64,000 nt of DNA from Syntrophobacteraceae bacterium (GTDB taxonomy: Bacteria; Desulfobacterota; Syntrophobacteria; Syntrophobacterales; Syntrophobacteraceae), in assembly GCA_025454175.1 (NCBI GenBank), contig JALOOX010000011.1, positions 1 through 64,000 on the forward strand, read 5' to 3'. The notes below the pieces were generated by a model. That model saw only the letters and a program-made list of their open reading frames with translations, ran no database searches and was not told the DNA's origin. Each line of letters begins with the position of its first letter. Positions within the stretch are counted from its first letter, which is position 1. Below, piece by piece: positions 42,357-52,154 of this stretch. The position numbers were made by a program, and so were the translations under genes.

Positions 42357-43295
42357 TTGATTTTTAGCCTTTATCGTTCCATTGTGCAATGGAGGCCGTC
42401 GGAATTTGGCTCTGTCTTTGGGGGCGGCCGTTCGGTGCTGGACAAGCCCGGCGAGGATGCCGATCCGGAGGTGACTGGAGTGATTGATCTGGACTATCTG
42501 GGAAAACTGGCCAGGGAGGCGGGCCGGGCCATCCTTGAGGTGTACCGTACCGACTTCGCGGTGGAAGACAAGGACGACAAATCTCCCCTGACCCTGGCGG
42601 ACACGCGATCCCACCACATCATCTCCGAGGGTCTCAGGGGCAGGTACCCCGACATCCCCGTGCTTTCGGAGGAAGGCAGGGAAACCTCCTACGACATTCG
42701 AAGACGTTGGCCTCGATTCTGGCTGGTGGACCCGCTGGACGGAACCAAGGAGTTCGTCAAGCGCAACGACGAGTTCACCATCAACATCGCTCTCGTGGAA
42801 GGGCGGTCACCTGTTTTGGGGCTCATCTACCTGCCTGTTTTCGACAGGCTTTACGTGGGGGATATGGCCGAGGGCTGCTGGGAGGTGGCCGAAGGCGAAG
42901 CTCGACGCCTGCGGGTCCGGGAGCCCGAGGGCACGGCCCCGGTTCGGGTGGTCAAGAGCCGCTCCCATCCATCCCCCAACCTGCAGCTGCTCCTGGAAAA
43001 GCTTCCGGGGCATGAGGTCCTCACCCGCGGAAGCGCATTAAAGTTTTGTGCCGTGGCTCGGGGCGACGCGGATTTCTATCCGCGCTTCGGCCCCACCTGG
43101 GAATGGGATACGGCAGCGGGCCAGGCCATCGTCACGGCGGCAGGCGGGGTTTTGGTGGACCCGTGGGGCCAGCCTTTCCTTTATAACAAGGAAACTTTGC
43201 TGAACGGTCCCTTCCTGGTCGCCGGCAGCCTGGGATGGCTCAACACCACGGGGATTCTCGAAGTCGCCGCAAGTATCGCCCGGGACCGCCCATGA
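42357..43295 (+). CDS. cysQ: 3'(2'),5'-bisphosphate nucleotidase / inositol-monophosphatase family (CysQ-like); true start possibly GTG near 42480
   Basis: SPLTLADTRSHHIISEGL..VLSEEGRETSYDIR..FWLVDPLDGTKEFVKRNDEFTINIAL. Confidence 0.88.
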   Translation: MIFSLYRSIVQWRPSEFGSVFGGGRSVLDKPGEDADPEVTGVIDLDYLGKLAREAGRAILEVYRTDFAVEDKDDKSPLTLADTRSHHIISEGLRGRYPDIPVLSEEGRETSYDIRRRWPRFWLVDPLDGTKEFVKRNDEFTINIALVEGRSPVLGLIYLPVFDRLYVGDMAEGCWEVAEGEARRLRVREPEGTAPVRVVKSRSHPSPNLQLLLEKLPGHEVLTRGSALKFCAVARGDADFYPRFGPTWEWDTAAGQAIVTAAGGVLVDPWGQPFLYNKETLLNGPFLVAGSLGWLNTTGILEVAASIARDRP

Positions 43296-43298
43296 AGT

Positions 43299-44135
43299 TC
43301 AAATCTCCTGCGCAGCCTCGGGCGGGAGGTTCAGCTCCGGAACCGACCGCGTCACGGTCAGGGCGACGACCTCCCGGGCACCGGCGCGCTTGAGCTCCCC
43401 GGCGCATTCGCTGAGAGTGCTGCCGGTGGTGTAGACGTCATCCAGAAGAAGAATCCTGCCACCTTTGACTTCCCCTGGGAGTACGACCTGAAAGGCATTC
43501 CTGACATTGCTCAGCCGCTCCTCCCGATTGAGACGCGTCTGAGGCTCGGTCCACTGCTTTCGTTGGAGCACGTCGAACCGCACGGTTCCTTGGAGGCGCC
43601 TGCCGAGCTCTCGTGCCAGAAGCCCGGCCTGGTTGAAGCCCCGCTGCCGCAGGCGCCTTGTGTGGAGCGGCACGGGGACGATGATGCCCTCCCAGGCATC
43701 CGGTGCGAGCTCGATGTACTCGATGAGCAGTTGCACGAGGGCGGGCACGTGATGGAGACGGCCTCCGAATTTCAGAGCATGAATCGAATCCCGGACTGCT
43801 CCCGCGTGAACGGCTGAGGACCGGGCCACATCGAACTGGAAAGTCGAGAGCAGGCATTCTCCGCACAGGTGGTCCGGGGACTCGGGGCTCTTGGGGAAGG
43901 GTTTGCCGCAGAGGGTGCAGAGGGGGGAGCGAATCCACTGAATGCGGCTCCGACAGGCAGAGCACCAGAATCGATCCTGGTCTGGAAGTCCGCCCTGCTC
44001 GCATCCCGCGCATCTTCCGGGAAAGACGAGATCGAAGAGGGAGCTTCCGACGCCGCGGAGGCCGCTGAGGATGCCGGCTCCCAGCCGCGCCGGGAAGCTG
44101 TTTCGGGACGGCGTCACTTCAATCACCCCCATCAT
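43299..44135 (-). CDS. ComF family phosphoribosyltransferase
   Basis: CAGCEQGG..CSACRSRIQ..CTLCGKPF; RILLLDDVYTTGSTLSECAGEL. Confidence 0.92.
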   Translation of the reverse strand: MMGVIEVTPSRNSFPARLGAGILSGLRGVGSSLFDLVFPGRCAGCEQGGLPDQDRFWCSACRSRIQWIRSPLCTLCGKPFPKSPESPDHLCGECLLSTFQFDVARSSAVHAGAVRDSIHALKFGGRLHHVPALVQLLIEYIELAPDAWEGIIVPVPLHTRRLRQRGFNQAGLLARELGRRLQGTVRFDVLQRKQWTEPQTRLNREERLSNVRNAFQVVLPGEVKGGRILLLDDVYTTGSTLSECAGELKRAGAREVVALTVTRSVPELNLPPEAAQEI

Positions 44136-44153
44136 CTCTGAACATGCGGCGGG

Positions 44154-45116
44154 TTATCCTTTCCGAGCCCTTGCGAGCCGGACCAGGTCTTCCACCACCT
44201 GGGGCACAGTCTTGAAATCATGGGCGAGCCAGGTCCTCAGGAATTGAGCGTCCGCCACGAGCTCCGGCGGGTCTCCGGGGCGACTGGGGTGCTCCTGGAC
44301 GTTGAGCTTCTTCTGAAGCGCCGCCTCGACGGCCGTGAGCAACTCCCGGACGGAGGTGCCTTCTCCCCGGCCCACGTTGGAGACGAGCCTCGGCCGCTCC
44401 TGGATCACGTCGATGGCCCGGATATGGGCCTCGGCGAGATCCATGACGTACACGTAGTCCCGGATCGCCGTCCCGTCCCGCGTGGGGTGGTCCGTCCCGA
44501 AGAGGTTGAACGGAGCCCCGGTTTCGGCGGCCTTCATGAGATTGGGAAGCACGTGGGTCTCGGGCTCGTGTCGCTCGAACACTTCGCCGTCCGGGTCGTT
44601 TCCGACGACGTTGAAGTAGCGCAGCGCCGCGAAATGGATCCCCGCAACGGGTGCCACCGCCTCGATCACCTGCTCGCACTGCCACTTGGAGAGACCGTAA
44701 GGATTCGTGGGCTCGTGGGGATGATCCTCCCCGATGGCGGGGGTGACGGCGTTGCCGTAGGTGGCGCAGGAGCTGGAGAAGACGAGACGCTTCGTGCCCG
44801 CCCGCTTCATGGCCTTGAGCAGGGCGATGGTGCCGCCGACGTTGTTGTCGAAATACTCCTCGGGAAGCCGGGTCGACTCCTCCACGTAGGCCTTGGCCGC
44901 GAAATGAATGACGGCGTCCACCTGGAAGCCCTTCAGGGCCTGGTACAGGGCATCCTCGTTCCGGATGTCTCCGAAGACGAAGGGACCGAACTTCACCCAC
45001 TCAGCCCAGCCATTGGAGAGATTGTCGAACACGATGGGCACATGACCGTTCTTCTTCAGCAGTTTGGAGGTGTGCGAGCCGATGTAACCGGCTCCCCCCG
45101 TGACAAGAATGTTCAT
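44154..45116 (-). CDS. galE: UDP-glucose 4-epimerase
   Basis: MNILVTGGAGYIGSHTSKLL..SSSCATYG..NPYGLSKWQCEQV. Confidence 0.94.
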   Translation of the reverse strand: MNILVTGGAGYIGSHTSKLLKKNGHVPIVFDNLSNGWAEWVKFGPFVFGDIRNEDALYQALKGFQVDAVIHFAAKAYVEESTRLPEEYFDNNVGGTIALLKAMKRAGTKRLVFSSSCATYGNAVTPAIGEDHPHEPTNPYGLSKWQCEQVIEAVAPVAGIHFAALRYFNVVGNDPDGEVFERHEPETHVLPNLMKAAETGAPFNLFGTDHPTRDGTAIRDYVYVMDLAEAHIRAIDVIQERPRLVSNVGRGEGTSVRELLTAVEAALQKKLNVQEHPSRPGDPPELVADAQFLRTWLAHDFKTVPQVVEDLVRLARARKG

Positions 45117-45468
45117 TCCATTTTCCTCCGAGATCCATTGGGTTCCAGTTGGCTGCCGTGAAGGCCGGGTTACCCTGTCAGCTCCAGGCATGGCGCCCGA
45201 GGGGCTTTCTTCCGCACACCCCATGGGAGCCGGCCGCCACTCGAACCCTAACCCTGCCGATCATGCACGCGCACGCTACCATAAACCATGCCCGAGGCGG
45301 TAGCCCAAGAAGCGGATGCAGATCAAGAGCCCGCCCCTTCACACTTGTCATCGGCTCCAAATCCGCTTATACGGTGAATCAGGCGGTGAGCCGGCGTCCG
45401 CATCCTCCGGAACCGACTCCTGGCCGATCCGAGGCGTGCGAGTCAACCCCATCAAGGAGATTCCAGCG

Positions 45469-46017
45469 ATGTCCCAATACGTCACCCAATGCGAGGGATA
45501 CTCCTTCACGCTGGTCAATATCGACTGCATCCGTGATTCCACCCACTTCAACATCGTCATGGACCTCGAACGGCCCATCGAGGAGCTGCTTCCCTATCTT
45601 GCATCCCGGCTCCCCGGATGCACCTACACCCACGGCACGGGGGTCGTCAACCTGATGGATACCGGCCATATCGTTGGAATTTACCCGGACCGCATCACCA
45701 TCACCGACGTGGCCGGCATCGAGGAAGCCCGGGGGCTTTGCGCCAGGTATTTCGGCATCATCCGGGAGGTTGAGGTCAATCGCTCGTCCATCACGCCGGT
45801 TCTGAGGAAGCGGTCCACGGTCTCGGTCATGACTATTTTGCGGGCGCTCCCCGGCACCAACTGCGGGCTTTGCGAATCGGCCACCTGCATGGCTTTTGCC
45901 GCCAGTGTCTATCGTCGCGAGGCGTCCATGGCGGCCTGCCCGCCGCTGCGGATGAACCTCGAGGATTGCGAGAGCCTTTTTGAGCAACTTCGAGAAAACG
46001 GGTATCCAGTGCCATGA
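45469..46017 (+). CDS. (Fe-S)-binding domain protein (CoFeSP-like Cys motif)
   Basis: LPGTNCGLCESATCMAFAASVYRREASMAACPPL. Confidence 0.75.
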   Translation: MSQYVTQCEGYSFTLVNIDCIRDSTHFNIVMDLERPIEELLPYLASRLPGCTYTHGTGVVNLMDTGHIVGIYPDRITITDVAGIEEARGLCARYFGIIREVEVNRSSITPVLRKRSTVSVMTILRALPGTNCGLCESATCMAFAASVYRREASMAACPPLRMNLEDCESLFEQLRENGYPVP

Positions 46018-46901
46018 CCGACGCAGACCATCGATTCGTGCCAGTCCACACCCTCTCGAACCGGTTCGAGGCCGACGCCCTGCTCCAGGCCCTCGAGCAG
46101 GAGGGAATTCCGACGCTGCTCCGGACCTTCGAAGAGACGCCATACGACGGACTTTTCGTGTCCCAGCGCGGATGGGGACTGATTCTGGTCCCCGAGGGGC
46201 TCCTGACCCAGGCCAAGGAGACCGTCCGGTCGCTGGCCAGTGAAATCGAGAGCAGGAGGCTCTACACGGACCCCGAGGATGTTGATCCCCTGCTCTGGAA
46301 GACTCTGCGGGAGATGGACTCTGCCTCGGTCAGCGCCAGCGCCATGGTTCGCTTCGATGAATCGAGGCGCGCCTACCGGGTTCCCTTCCTGGACGTCGAG
46401 CTGCTGTGCTTTATCGACGAGGAGCGCATCGAGATCGACGGGCCGAGCACCATCCATCGGCTCAATTTCGAGCTGGTCCTGGCGGTCCTCCACTACCTTC
46501 TGGAAGCTCAGCTGAAGCCCCTTGTCGGGCAATGGGTCAGCGAAAAGGACCTGCCCGGCGGCGAGCTTTTCTTCCGCGGTCCCCACGCGATTCCGACGGA
46601 TCGGCTCCTCGGTCTCTTCGGAAGGAATCCCGATCTTTTCCGCCGGGCTGCCGAGCGCCTTGGCGGGTCTCCGGTCCCCATGGCCGACGCGGGCTACCGC
46701 TTGTGGGCTTTCCCGAGGACCCCCATCCTGTTTCTCCTGTGGCAGGGCGACGACGAGTTCGAGCCCGCGCTGCACCTCCGGTTCGATCGGAGCATCACCG
46801 AACAGCTTCACACTCTGGACACGCTCTGGGCGCTCATGAATGTGGTCTGTCGCAGCATGAAGGTTGCCGGAAAGCTCATCCAGGACGAATCGGATGCATG
46901 A
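46014..46901 (+). CDS. DUF2007-like / DUF3786-like fusion protein
   Basis: N-terminal FVPVHTLSNRFEADALLQALEQEGIPTLLR; C-terminal PILFLLWQGDDEFEPALHLRFDRSITEQLHTLDTLWALMNVV; ATGA overlap with the upstream Fe-S gene. Confidence 0.7.
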   Translation: MTDADHRFVPVHTLSNRFEADALLQALEQEGIPTLLRTFEETPYDGLFVSQRGWGLILVPEGLLTQAKETVRSLASEIESRRLYTDPEDVDPLLWKTLREMDSASVSASAMVRFDESRRAYRVPFLDVELLCFIDEERIEIDGPSTIHRLNFELVLAVLHYLLEAQLKPLVGQWVSEKDLPGGELFFRGPHAIPTDRLLGLFGRNPDLFRRAAERLGGSPVPMADAGYRLWAFPRTPILFLLWQGDDEFEPALHLRFDRSITEQLHTLDTLWALMNVVCRSMKVAGKLIQDESDA

Positions 46902-47234
46902 GGTCCGCACCTCGGATCATGAACTGGCGGGCGGTCACCACCCCGGGTCCTGGCTCGTTTCGGAGCGCTTTCATGAAATCCTGTTCGGCGAGCCGCCCCT
47001 GACGGGCAGGTCAGGACGATGGAGGCTTGTGATACCGGAGGAGGGTATTGCGAAACCGCCAGCCGGGCATGGAACCTCGGGGATAGCCGATCTCATGGAC
47101 TTCCTCGGGGGAGATGGCTCCTCCCTCCAGTATTCGAGCTCGTCGGCCACCATGTCGAGCCAGGAATCTTCCCGGGTGAGCAAAGGATCCCGCACTCCGG
47201 ATGCCTCTGTTCCGGCGGTACGGAAGGCCCCTTG

Positions 47235-47567
47235 CTAGACCAGAAGTCCCAGGCGCTCCAGCGTTTCATCCGCGAATCGCAGGATGTAGTCCCGCTGTTC
47301 GGGAGTTGCGTAAGCGATGCAGCTGCAGCGAATGATCTGGCGGCTCCGAATGAGCAGCTCGAAAGCGATTCGGTTGAAATCCAGGTTCACGGCGAAGTAG
47401 TGAGGCTGGCACTGCACATGCTCCCGTTGGACCGCGCTGTAAAGCCGTTCCGGCAGGTTGACCCAGTAGATGCCCTCAAGACCCGTCTTGTCGGCCTTCA
47501 GGTCCAGGAGTCCCAGCACCTTTTCATAGTCCGATTCTCTCAGCTGATCGATGACATACTGTTTCAT
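47235..47567 (-). CDS. Conserved hypothetical protein (110 aa)
   Basis: Intact ORF MKQYVIDQLRESDYEKVLGLLDLKADKTGLEGIYWVNLPERL. Confidence 0.65.
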   Translation of the reverse strand: MKQYVIDQLRESDYEKVLGLLDLKADKTGLEGIYWVNLPERLYSAVQREHVQCQPHYFAVNLDFNRIAFELLIRSRQIIRCSCIAYATPEQRDYILRFADETLERLGLLV

Positions 47568-47844
47568 GGCTGGCGATCTTTTCGTTTGTGTTGACGAAGG
47601 CGGACCTGGCGACGAAGCAACGTGTCGGACCGACGGACCGACGGACCGTCTTTATCAGACAAGGGGCGGCGAGGTCAATTCGAAGTCTTTTCATCGGATT
47701 GCGGCATTCGCGGCTCAGACAAAAAGACGGCGTCGACTCCATTCCATGAGGGGGATAGTTGTTGACACAGGGGTGACTCATTTCTATAGAGTGACTGACC
47801 AGCAAATTCACGTAAGAGAACCAGGCCTTTGAGGCGGGTAATTC

Positions 47845-48681
47845 ATGTCGAAGCCGGAATACAGCGTAAAGGAAATCCCGAGCAACCTCACGGGTCCCAT
47901 GCTCCAGCTGCTCAGCCACGTTCACGTGAACATGCCATGGAAGGTCCTGCCCCAGCACCTCCTGACGGTCCTCACGCTCAAGATGAACGTCGAAATAGGC
48001 TTCGAAGCCACCGAACTGGACGCGTTGGCGCCGCGGGAATTCGAGCCGGTGGCGGAGCGGCTTCACGGCAGGGGCTGCCGCATCACCCTGCACGGCCCCT
48101 TCTGGGGTCTGGAGCCGGCCGGCATGGACCCCATGATTCGCCAGATTTCGAGGTACAGGATTCAGCAGTTTTTCGATCTGATTGCGGTCTTCGACCCTGT
48201 GCAGGTGGTCTGCCACACGGGTTACGACCCCCGGCATTATGTGAATCACGAGCAGTCCTGGGTGGCTCAGAGCGTTGCCTTCTGGGAGCCTTTCGTCAAG
48301 CGTGCGGAGAGTCTCAAGACGCCGGTTCTCCTCGAAAACGTCTGGGAAGCCGGGCCGGGCTTCCATCGCGGAGTTTTCGAGAGACTGAGATCCCCCTGCT
48401 TCGGGTTCTGTCTGGACGTTGGACACCAGAACAGCTTTTCCACGACTCCCATGGCCGAGTGGCTGGAGGGGCTGGGGGACTTCCTTATGGAGCTCCATCT
48501 CCATGACAACGACGGGAGCCTGGATCAGCATCGCCCTGTGGGGAGCGGAAATGTCGACTTCCAAACGCTGTTTCGGTTCCTGCGGTCGGCAGGCAAGGAC
48601 CCGCTCATGACCCTCGAGCCCCACCGTGAGGAGGATCTGGCGGAGACCCTGGAGGGCCTCATTCGAGTCATGGGGGTGTGA
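47845..48681 (+). CDS. Xylose-isomerase-like TIM-barrel (sugar phosphate isomerase/epimerase family)
   Basis: VCHTGYDP..PVLLENVWEAGPGFHRGVFERL..CFGFCLDVGHQNSF..LHLHDNDGSLDQHRPVGSGNVDF. Confidence 0.87.
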   Translation: MSKPEYSVKEIPSNLTGPMLQLLSHVHVNMPWKVLPQHLLTVLTLKMNVEIGFEATELDALAPREFEPVAERLHGRGCRITLHGPFWGLEPAGMDPMIRQISRYRIQQFFDLIAVFDPVQVVCHTGYDPRHYVNHEQSWVAQSVAFWEPFVKRAESLKTPVLLENVWEAGPGFHRGVFERLRSPCFGFCLDVGHQNSFSTTPMAEWLEGLGDFLMELHLHDNDGSLDQHRPVGSGNVDFQTLFRFLRSAGKDPLMTLEPHREEDLAETLEGLIRVMGV

Positions 48682-48683
48682 CC

Positions 48684-48986
48684 ATGGCCATCGTCGAGGT
48701 GAGCATCGTTCCCATCGGAGGAGCCGGAACCAGCCTGAGCGAGCACGTCGCCAGGGCATTGAGGGTATTGGAGGAAAGCAGCCTCCGTTATGAGCTGACC
48801 GCCATGGGAACGATCATAACGGGTGACCTCGACGAAATCATGATTATTGTCAGGAAGATGCACGAGAGTTGTTTCGAGGGTGGCACCTCCCGGGTCCTGA
48901 CGACCGTGAAGATAGACGATCGGCGGGACCGGGCCGCGACGCCCGAGGAAAAGGTGAAATCGGTGCGGGAAAAGCTGTACCGTTGA
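48684..48986 (+). CDS. MTH1187 family thiamine-binding-like protein
   Basis: MAIVEVSIVPIGGAGTSLSEHVARALRVLEESSLRYELTAMGTIITGDLDEIMIIVRKMHE. Confidence 0.88.
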   Translation: MAIVEVSIVPIGGAGTSLSEHVARALRVLEESSLRYELTAMGTIITGDLDEIMIIVRKMHESCFEGGTSRVLTTVKIDDRRDRAATPEEKVKSVREKLYR

Positions 48987-49014
48987 ATGTGGACATACCG
49001 AGAGGTCCTGTATT

Positions 49015-49245
49015 GTGAAAGAATTGGTCGAGTACCTGGTCAAATCGCTCGCGGAGCATCCTGATGAGGTGGTTCTGAGCTCGCAGGAGGACGAAGACGG
49101 TGTTTCGCTCGAGCTCAGAATTTCGCCCGAGGACGTGGGAAGGATCATAGGAAAGAACGGCAACACCATCAACGCCATCAGAACGGTGCTCCAGGCCGCC
49201 GCGTCCAGTAACAGGAAGCGGGCAAAGCTGGAGGTGCTGACCTGA
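49015..49245 (+). CDS. khpA: KH-domain RNA-binding protein (KhpA-like)
   Basis: LVEYLVKSLAEHPDEVVLS..LRISPEDVGRIIGKNGNTINAIRTVL. Confidence 0.9.
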   Translation: MKELVEYLVKSLAEHPDEVVLSSQEDEDGVSLELRISPEDVGRIIGKNGNTINAIRTVLQAAASSNRKRAKLEVLT

Positions 49246-49246
49246 A

Positions 49247-49487
49247 GGCAGTGCACTATTCCATATGGCCCCAGGGCCACCCGAAACTATGAAAAGGCCC
49301 ACGACCGGGCTGGTTTTCGACCAGGAGGCTGTCCGAGAACTGTCATTTCGAGCGATAGCGAGAAATATCGCTCGCGGTAGCACCTCGACTTTTCGAGATT
49401 TCTCTCTTCGCTACGCTTCGTTCGAAATGACAACGAGGTGTTCTCGGACAGCCTCCTGGAAACCAGAAACTCGAAACTAGAAACTTT
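49247..49487 (-). repeat. Dispersed bipartite repeat, copy D (reverse orientation), interrupted by the MITE at 49321-49459
   Basis: Core 49247-49320 (reverse complement AAAACCAGCCCGGTCGTGGGCCTTTTCATAGTTTCGGGTGGCCC) and heptads GAAACCA-GAAACTC-GAAACTA-GAAACTT at 49459-49486. Confidence 0.65.
49321..49459 (+). mobile_element. MITE-like palindromic element, copy 1 (139 bp, 20-bp perfect terminal inverted repeats)
   Basis: CCAGGAGGCTGTCCGAGAAC..GTTCTCGGACAGCCTCCTGG; internal GTCATTTCGA../..TCGAAATGAC arms. Confidence 0.8.
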
Positions 49488-49567
49488 TCAGAGCTGCAGG
49501 TCGCAACCCATGCTGTGTTGCGCTGAACGTTCAAAATTCGATCAACCCCCACGGGGAAGGAGCTGAT

Positions 49568-52042
49568 ATGAGCATTGAGATCAAAGAGCTGGCCCCTGAG
49601 CAGCTGCGCGCCTATGTGCCTCAGGATTCCCTGCCGTTCGACGACACGTCCTCCCTCGAGGTTCCCGAGAAGAAGGTGGTTGGTCAGGAGCGGGCCATCG
49701 ACGCCATCAATTTCGGCATGGGGATGAAGGAGCGGGGATACAACATCTTCGTGGCCGGCCCCGCCAAGGCAGGACTCACCTACACCGCCAAGACCTTCAT
49801 CGAGGAGCAGGCCAGGAAGGAACCGACGCCACCTGACTGGTGCTATGTCTACAATTTCAAGGAGCCCGACAAGCCCAAGAGCCTCAACGTTTCGGCCGGC
49901 ATGGGCAAGGTGCTCAAAAAGGATCTCCAGGAGTTCATCCAGACCCTTCTCGCCAAAATTCCGGAGGTTTTCGACAGCGATGATTACCGGGCCAAGGAGG
50001 CCGAAGTCCACCAGGCTTTCGAAAAGTCGCGCCGCGAGATCATCGACAGTCTCTCCCAGGTGGCCAAGGACGAAGGCTTCATCTTGCAGTTCTCCCAGGT
50101 GGGCATGGTGATCATCCCGGCCAACAAGGAAGGGGAGCCCATGACCCAGGAGGATTTACGGCACCTGGAGGAGGAGGAGCGAAAAGTCCTGCGGGAGAAA
50201 AGCGACCAGCTCCATGAGAAGATGAAGGAGGCCATCAAGAAGATCCGGGTCTCCGAAGAGGAATTCAAGGAGAAGCACACCAAGCTCGACAATGAGATCG
50301 CGCTTTTCGTGGTCGGACAGCTCATGGACTCCTACGAGGACAAGTACAAGGAAGAGCCCCATGTGCTGGAATACCTGAAGGGGGTTCAGGAGGACATTCT
50401 CGAGAACATCGACGATTTCAAGAAGAAGCCCGAAGCCCAGCAGCAGCAGGCTCCGCAGGGGGCGCCGTTCCCGGTCCCCCCCCGGGAAGCCACGTTCAGG
50501 AAATATGAGGTCAATGTCCTCATCGACAATTCCGAGACCGAGGGCGCTCCGGTGGTGGTGGAGTCAAACCCGGCCTATCCCAATATCTTTGGCTCCATCG
50601 AGCGGCAAGCGTGGTTCGGTGCCCTTTTCACCGACCACACCATGATCAAGCCGGGGGCCATCCACAAGGCCAACGGCGGCTATCTGGTCATGAAGGCCCT
50701 GGACCTGCTGAGATGGTACATCTCCTACGAAGCCCTCAAACGGGCACTGCGGGACGGTGAAATCCGCATCGAGGACCTGGGAGAGCTGTACGGCATTTTC
50801 AGCACCCGCACCATCCGGCCCGAGCCCATTCCCTTGAACGTGAAGATCGTTCTCACGGGCGACCCGTACATTTATCAGCTCCTCTACATGTACGACGACC
50901 GGTTCCAGAAGCTGTTCAAGGTGAAGGCCCACATGGACAACCAGACGGACCGCAAGGATGACTCCCTGGTTGAATATGCCAAAATGATGGGCCGATACGT
51001 CGAGGAGCGCAAGCTGAGGCACCTGGATCGCTCGGGGGTGGCCCGGGTCATCGAGTATGCCATGGAGGTCACCGAGGATCGGGACAAGCTGACCCTGGAG
51101 CTCGGGGACATCGGCGATCTCCTGAGGGAGGCCAACTACTTCGCGGGACTCGACGGCGCTGAAAAGACCCAATACAGGCACGTCCAGGAGGCCATAGACA
51201 AGCGGATCTATCGATCGAACCTCATCGAGGAGCGCGTCAAGGAGCTGACCGAAAAGGACATCTTCTGGGTGGAGACCGATGGCTACAGGGTCGGCCAGGT
51301 GAACGGCCTCTCGGTCCTGATGGCGGGCGACCACGAGTTCGGAAAGCCCAACCGCATCACGGCCGTGGTCTCCGTCGGGCGCGAGGGAATGGTGTCCATC
51401 GACCGTGAATCCAAGATGAGCGGAAACATCCACACCAAGGGGCTGCTCACCCTGTCCAGCTTCTTCAAGGACCGGTTCGCCCACAACAAGCCCATCTCGC
51501 TGAGTGCTTCGCTGTCCTTCGAGCAGAGCTACGGGATGGTGGAAGGCGACAGCGCATCGAGCACGGAGCTTTACGTTCTGCTCAGCGCGCTGTCCGAAGT
51601 CCCCATCTACCAGGGGATCGCGGTGACCGGGTCCGTGAGCCAGAAGGGCGAGATCCAGCCCATCGGCGGGGTCAACCAGAAGATCAAGGGGTTCTTCGAC
51701 ATCTGCAAGCACAAGGGGCTCACGGGAAAGCAGGGGGTCATGATCCCCGAAAAGAACGTGCGGAACCTCATGCTGAAGCAGGAAGTCATCGATGCGGTGA
51801 AGGAGGGCATGTTCCACATCTGGCCCGTTTCCACCATTGAGCAGGGCATACAGATCCTGACCGGCATGGAAGCCGGCCAGCGTCAGCCGGACGGCAGCTA
51901 CCCCGAAGGGACGTTGTTCCGGAAGGTGGACGAACGGCTGCGGCAGATCACCGAGATCGTCAAGGAGTTCGGAAAGGATTCCGGCGAAAACGGCAGGAAG
52001 CGCGAGGAGGACACTGGCGGAGGCTGCCCGCACTGCAACTGA
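49568..52042 (+). CDS. Lon-like AAA/S16 protease
   Basis: N-terminal domain ERAIDAINFGMGMKERGYNIFVAGPAKAGLTYTAK; S16 motif MVEGDSASSTELYVLLSALS; GEIQPIGGVNQKIKGFFDIC. Confidence 0.92.
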   Translation: MSIEIKELAPEQLRAYVPQDSLPFDDTSSLEVPEKKVVGQERAIDAINFGMGMKERGYNIFVAGPAKAGLTYTAKTFIEEQARKEPTPPDWCYVYNFKEPDKPKSLNVSAGMGKVLKKDLQEFIQTLLAKIPEVFDSDDYRAKEAEVHQAFEKSRREIIDSLSQVAKDEGFILQFSQVGMVIIPANKEGEPMTQEDLRHLEEEERKVLREKSDQLHEKMKEAIKKIRVSEEEFKEKHTKLDNEIALFVVGQLMDSYEDKYKEEPHVLEYLKGVQEDILENIDDFKKKPEAQQQQAPQGAPFPVPPREATFRKYEVNVLIDNSETEGAPVVVESNPAYPNIFGSIERQAWFGALFTDHTMIKPGAIHKANGGYLVMKALDLLRWYISYEALKRALRDGEIRIEDLGELYGIFSTRTIRPEPIPLNVKIVLTGDPYIYQLLYMYDDRFQKLFKVKAHMDNQTDRKDDSLVEYAKMMGRYVEERKLRHLDRSGVARVIEYAMEVTEDRDKLTLELGDIGDLLREANYFAGLDGAEKTQYRHVQEAIDKRIYRSNLIEERVKELTEKDIFWVETDGYRVGQVNGLSVLMAGDHEFGKPNRITAVVSVGREGMVSIDRESKMSGNIHTKGLLTLSSFFKDRFAHNKPISLSASLSFEQSYGMVEGDSASSTELYVLLSALSEVPIYQGIAVTGSVSQKGEIQPIGGVNQKIKGFFDICKHKGLTGKQGVMIPEKNVRNLMLKQEVIDAVKEGMFHIWPVSTIEQGIQILTGMEAGQRQPDGSYPEGTLFRKVDERLRQITEIVKEFGKDSGENGRKREEDTGGGCPHCN

Positions 52043-52119
52043 TGTCGACCCCGCGGGCAAGAGCGGGCGGAAGATGCGAACCGCCAACCTGACCCGCTGA
52101 TGTGACCCAAGGCATTCAA

Positions 52120-52154
52120 GGGAATCCCGCCCAAACCGCGGGATTCCCTTTTTT
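52120..52154 (+). terminator. Rho-independent terminator after the Lon-like gene
   Basis: GGGAATCCCGC-CCAAACC-GCGGGATTCCC-TTTTTT. Confidence 0.92.

Noticed and set aside
46894-47238. 114-aa ORF (MHEVRTSDHELAGG..) following the DUF3786-like gene
   Set aside because: Overlapping start is suggestive, but the second half is low complexity and no family is recognised; not called as a gene.
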